From Christensenella sp. UBA1214 (GTDB taxonomy: Bacteria; Bacillota; Clostridia; Christensenellales; CAG-138): a stretch of 5,681 bases of DNA. Numbering within the stretch: the stretch's first letter is position 1; each line of letters begins with the position of its first letter. The notes under the pieces are model-generated. The model ran no database searches, was not told where the DNA came from, and worked only from the letters and a program-made list of their open reading frames with translations. Both the position numbers and the translations under genes were made by a program. The DNA lies in assembly GCA_002309375.1 (NCBI GenBank), contig DBXK01000010.1, forward strand, positions 184-5,864. The letters are read 5' to 3'. This document shows, one piece after another, positions 5,053 through 5,681 of this stretch.

Positions 5053-5681
5053 ATGTATCGCGTCGTAAAAAGAGACAACAAGGTCGTTGATTTCGACCTT
5101 TCCAAGATCAAGAACGCAATGCAGCTTGCATTCGAAGCGCAGGATAAGCCCTGCCATCCCGACATCCTCGATCTTCTCGCGCTGAAGGTCACCGCCGATT
5201 TTGCGCCGAAGGTGAAGGACGAGCAGATCGCCGTTGAGGACATCCAGGACAGCGTTGAATCCGTTCTCATCCAGGCGGGCTACGCGGACGTTGCGAAGGC
5301 ATACATCCTTTACCGCCGTCAGCGCGAAAAGCTGCGCAACATGAAGAACACCTACCTTGACTACCGCGATACGGTCAACAAATACCTCAACGTTACCGAC
5401 TGGCGCGTCAAGGAGAATTCCACCGTCACCTATTCCGTCGGCGGTCTGATCCTCTCCAACAGCGGCGCGATCACCGCGAACTACTGGCTGAGCGAGGTCT
5501 ATGACGACGAGATCGCGAATGCGCACCGCACCTGCGAATTCCATCTACACGATCTTTCCATGCTGACCGGCTACTGCGCGGGCTGGTCCCTCCGCCAGCT
5601 GATCGAAGAGGGCCTCGGCGGCATCCCCGGCAAGATCACCTCCTCCCCCGCAAAGCACCTTTCCACCCTCTGCAACCAGAT
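5053..5681 (+). CDS. nrdD: Anaerobic (class III) ribonucleoside-triphosphate reductase, N-terminal part (cut by window edge)
   Basis: Catalytic glycyl-radical enzyme that makes dNTPs from NTPs without oxygen. It is activated by the radical-SAM protein NrdG, not seen here. 209 complete codons are present, less than a third of the usual 700 or so. Residues 2-91 form an ATP-cone, the allosteric activity switch: it opens with YRVVKRDNKVVDFDLSKI and closes with YADVAKAYILYRRQRE. The reductase barrel then begins, with TYSVGGLILSNSGAI (126-140) and IANAHRTCEFHLHDL (154-168), the counterpart of AHERGDIHYHDL in E. coli. Cys175 in TGYCAGW is probably the first active-site cysteine. The glycyl-radical and zinc sites lie outside the window. 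The start ATG has AAGGA at 5041-5045, seven bases upstream. Control is by the promoter and NrdR-like boxes described nearby. The identification is firm. Confidence 0.97.
   Translation, partial: MYRVVKRDNKVVDFDLSKIKNAMQLAFEAQDKPCHPDILDLLALKVTADFAPKVKDEQIAVEDIQDSVESVLIQAGYADVAKAYILYRRQREKLRNMKNTYLDYRDTVNKYLNVTDWRVKENSTVTYSVGGLILSNSGAITANYWLSEVYDDEIANAHRTCEFHLHDLSMLTGYCAGWSLRQLIEEGLGGIPGKITSSPAKHLSTLCNQ

Overview
The window looks like chromosomal DNA of a moderately GC-rich anaerobic Firmicute, most likely a gut-type member of the Clostridia (inference). The grounds are a clostridial-style F-type ATP synthase operon with an AtpI-like first gene, a c subunit with a Na+-type ion site, an oxygen-sensitive class III ribonucleotide reductase, and strong AGGAGG-like ribosome binding sites. 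There is no rRNA, tRNA, insertion sequence or CRISPR array that I can recognise.

Layout. Positions 1-3364 on the minus strand carry the start of an ATP synthase operon, transcribed right to left in the order atpI-like, atpB (a), atpE (c), atpF (b), atpH (delta), atpA (alpha, cut by the left edge in the Walker A motif). A promoter with an extended -10 lies at 3426-3454. Junctions are tight: 4-base overlaps at atpI/atpB and atpH/atpA, and a longer overlap at atpF/atpH. The two exceptions are around atpE, which has a hairpin just before its ribosome binding site and a palindrome-rich spacer after it. Both could help give the c subunit its high stoichiometry.

Positions 3512-4470 hold a single minus-strand gene for a phage-type NlpC/P60 cysteine peptidase with a peptidoglycan-binding-like domain. 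It has its own terminator. A putative promoter at 4736-4765 would give it an unusually long (about 260 nt), hairpin-rich leader.

Positions 4766-5681 hold the divergent control region and first 209 codons of nrdD, the anaerobic ribonucleoside-triphosphate reductase. The nrdD promoter carries two NrdR-box-like sites separated by 16 bp that straddle the -35 and abut the -10, plus a long stem-loop at the very start of the predicted transcript.

The genes are mostly housekeeping: energy conservation, dNTP synthesis without oxygen, and one cell-wall hydrolase of phage type. I see no convincing new multi-gene system. The points most worth a second look are the two-carboxylate, probably Na+-binding c subunit, the paired NrdR boxes, the nrdD leader stem-loop, and the structured leader before the NlpC/P60 gene.
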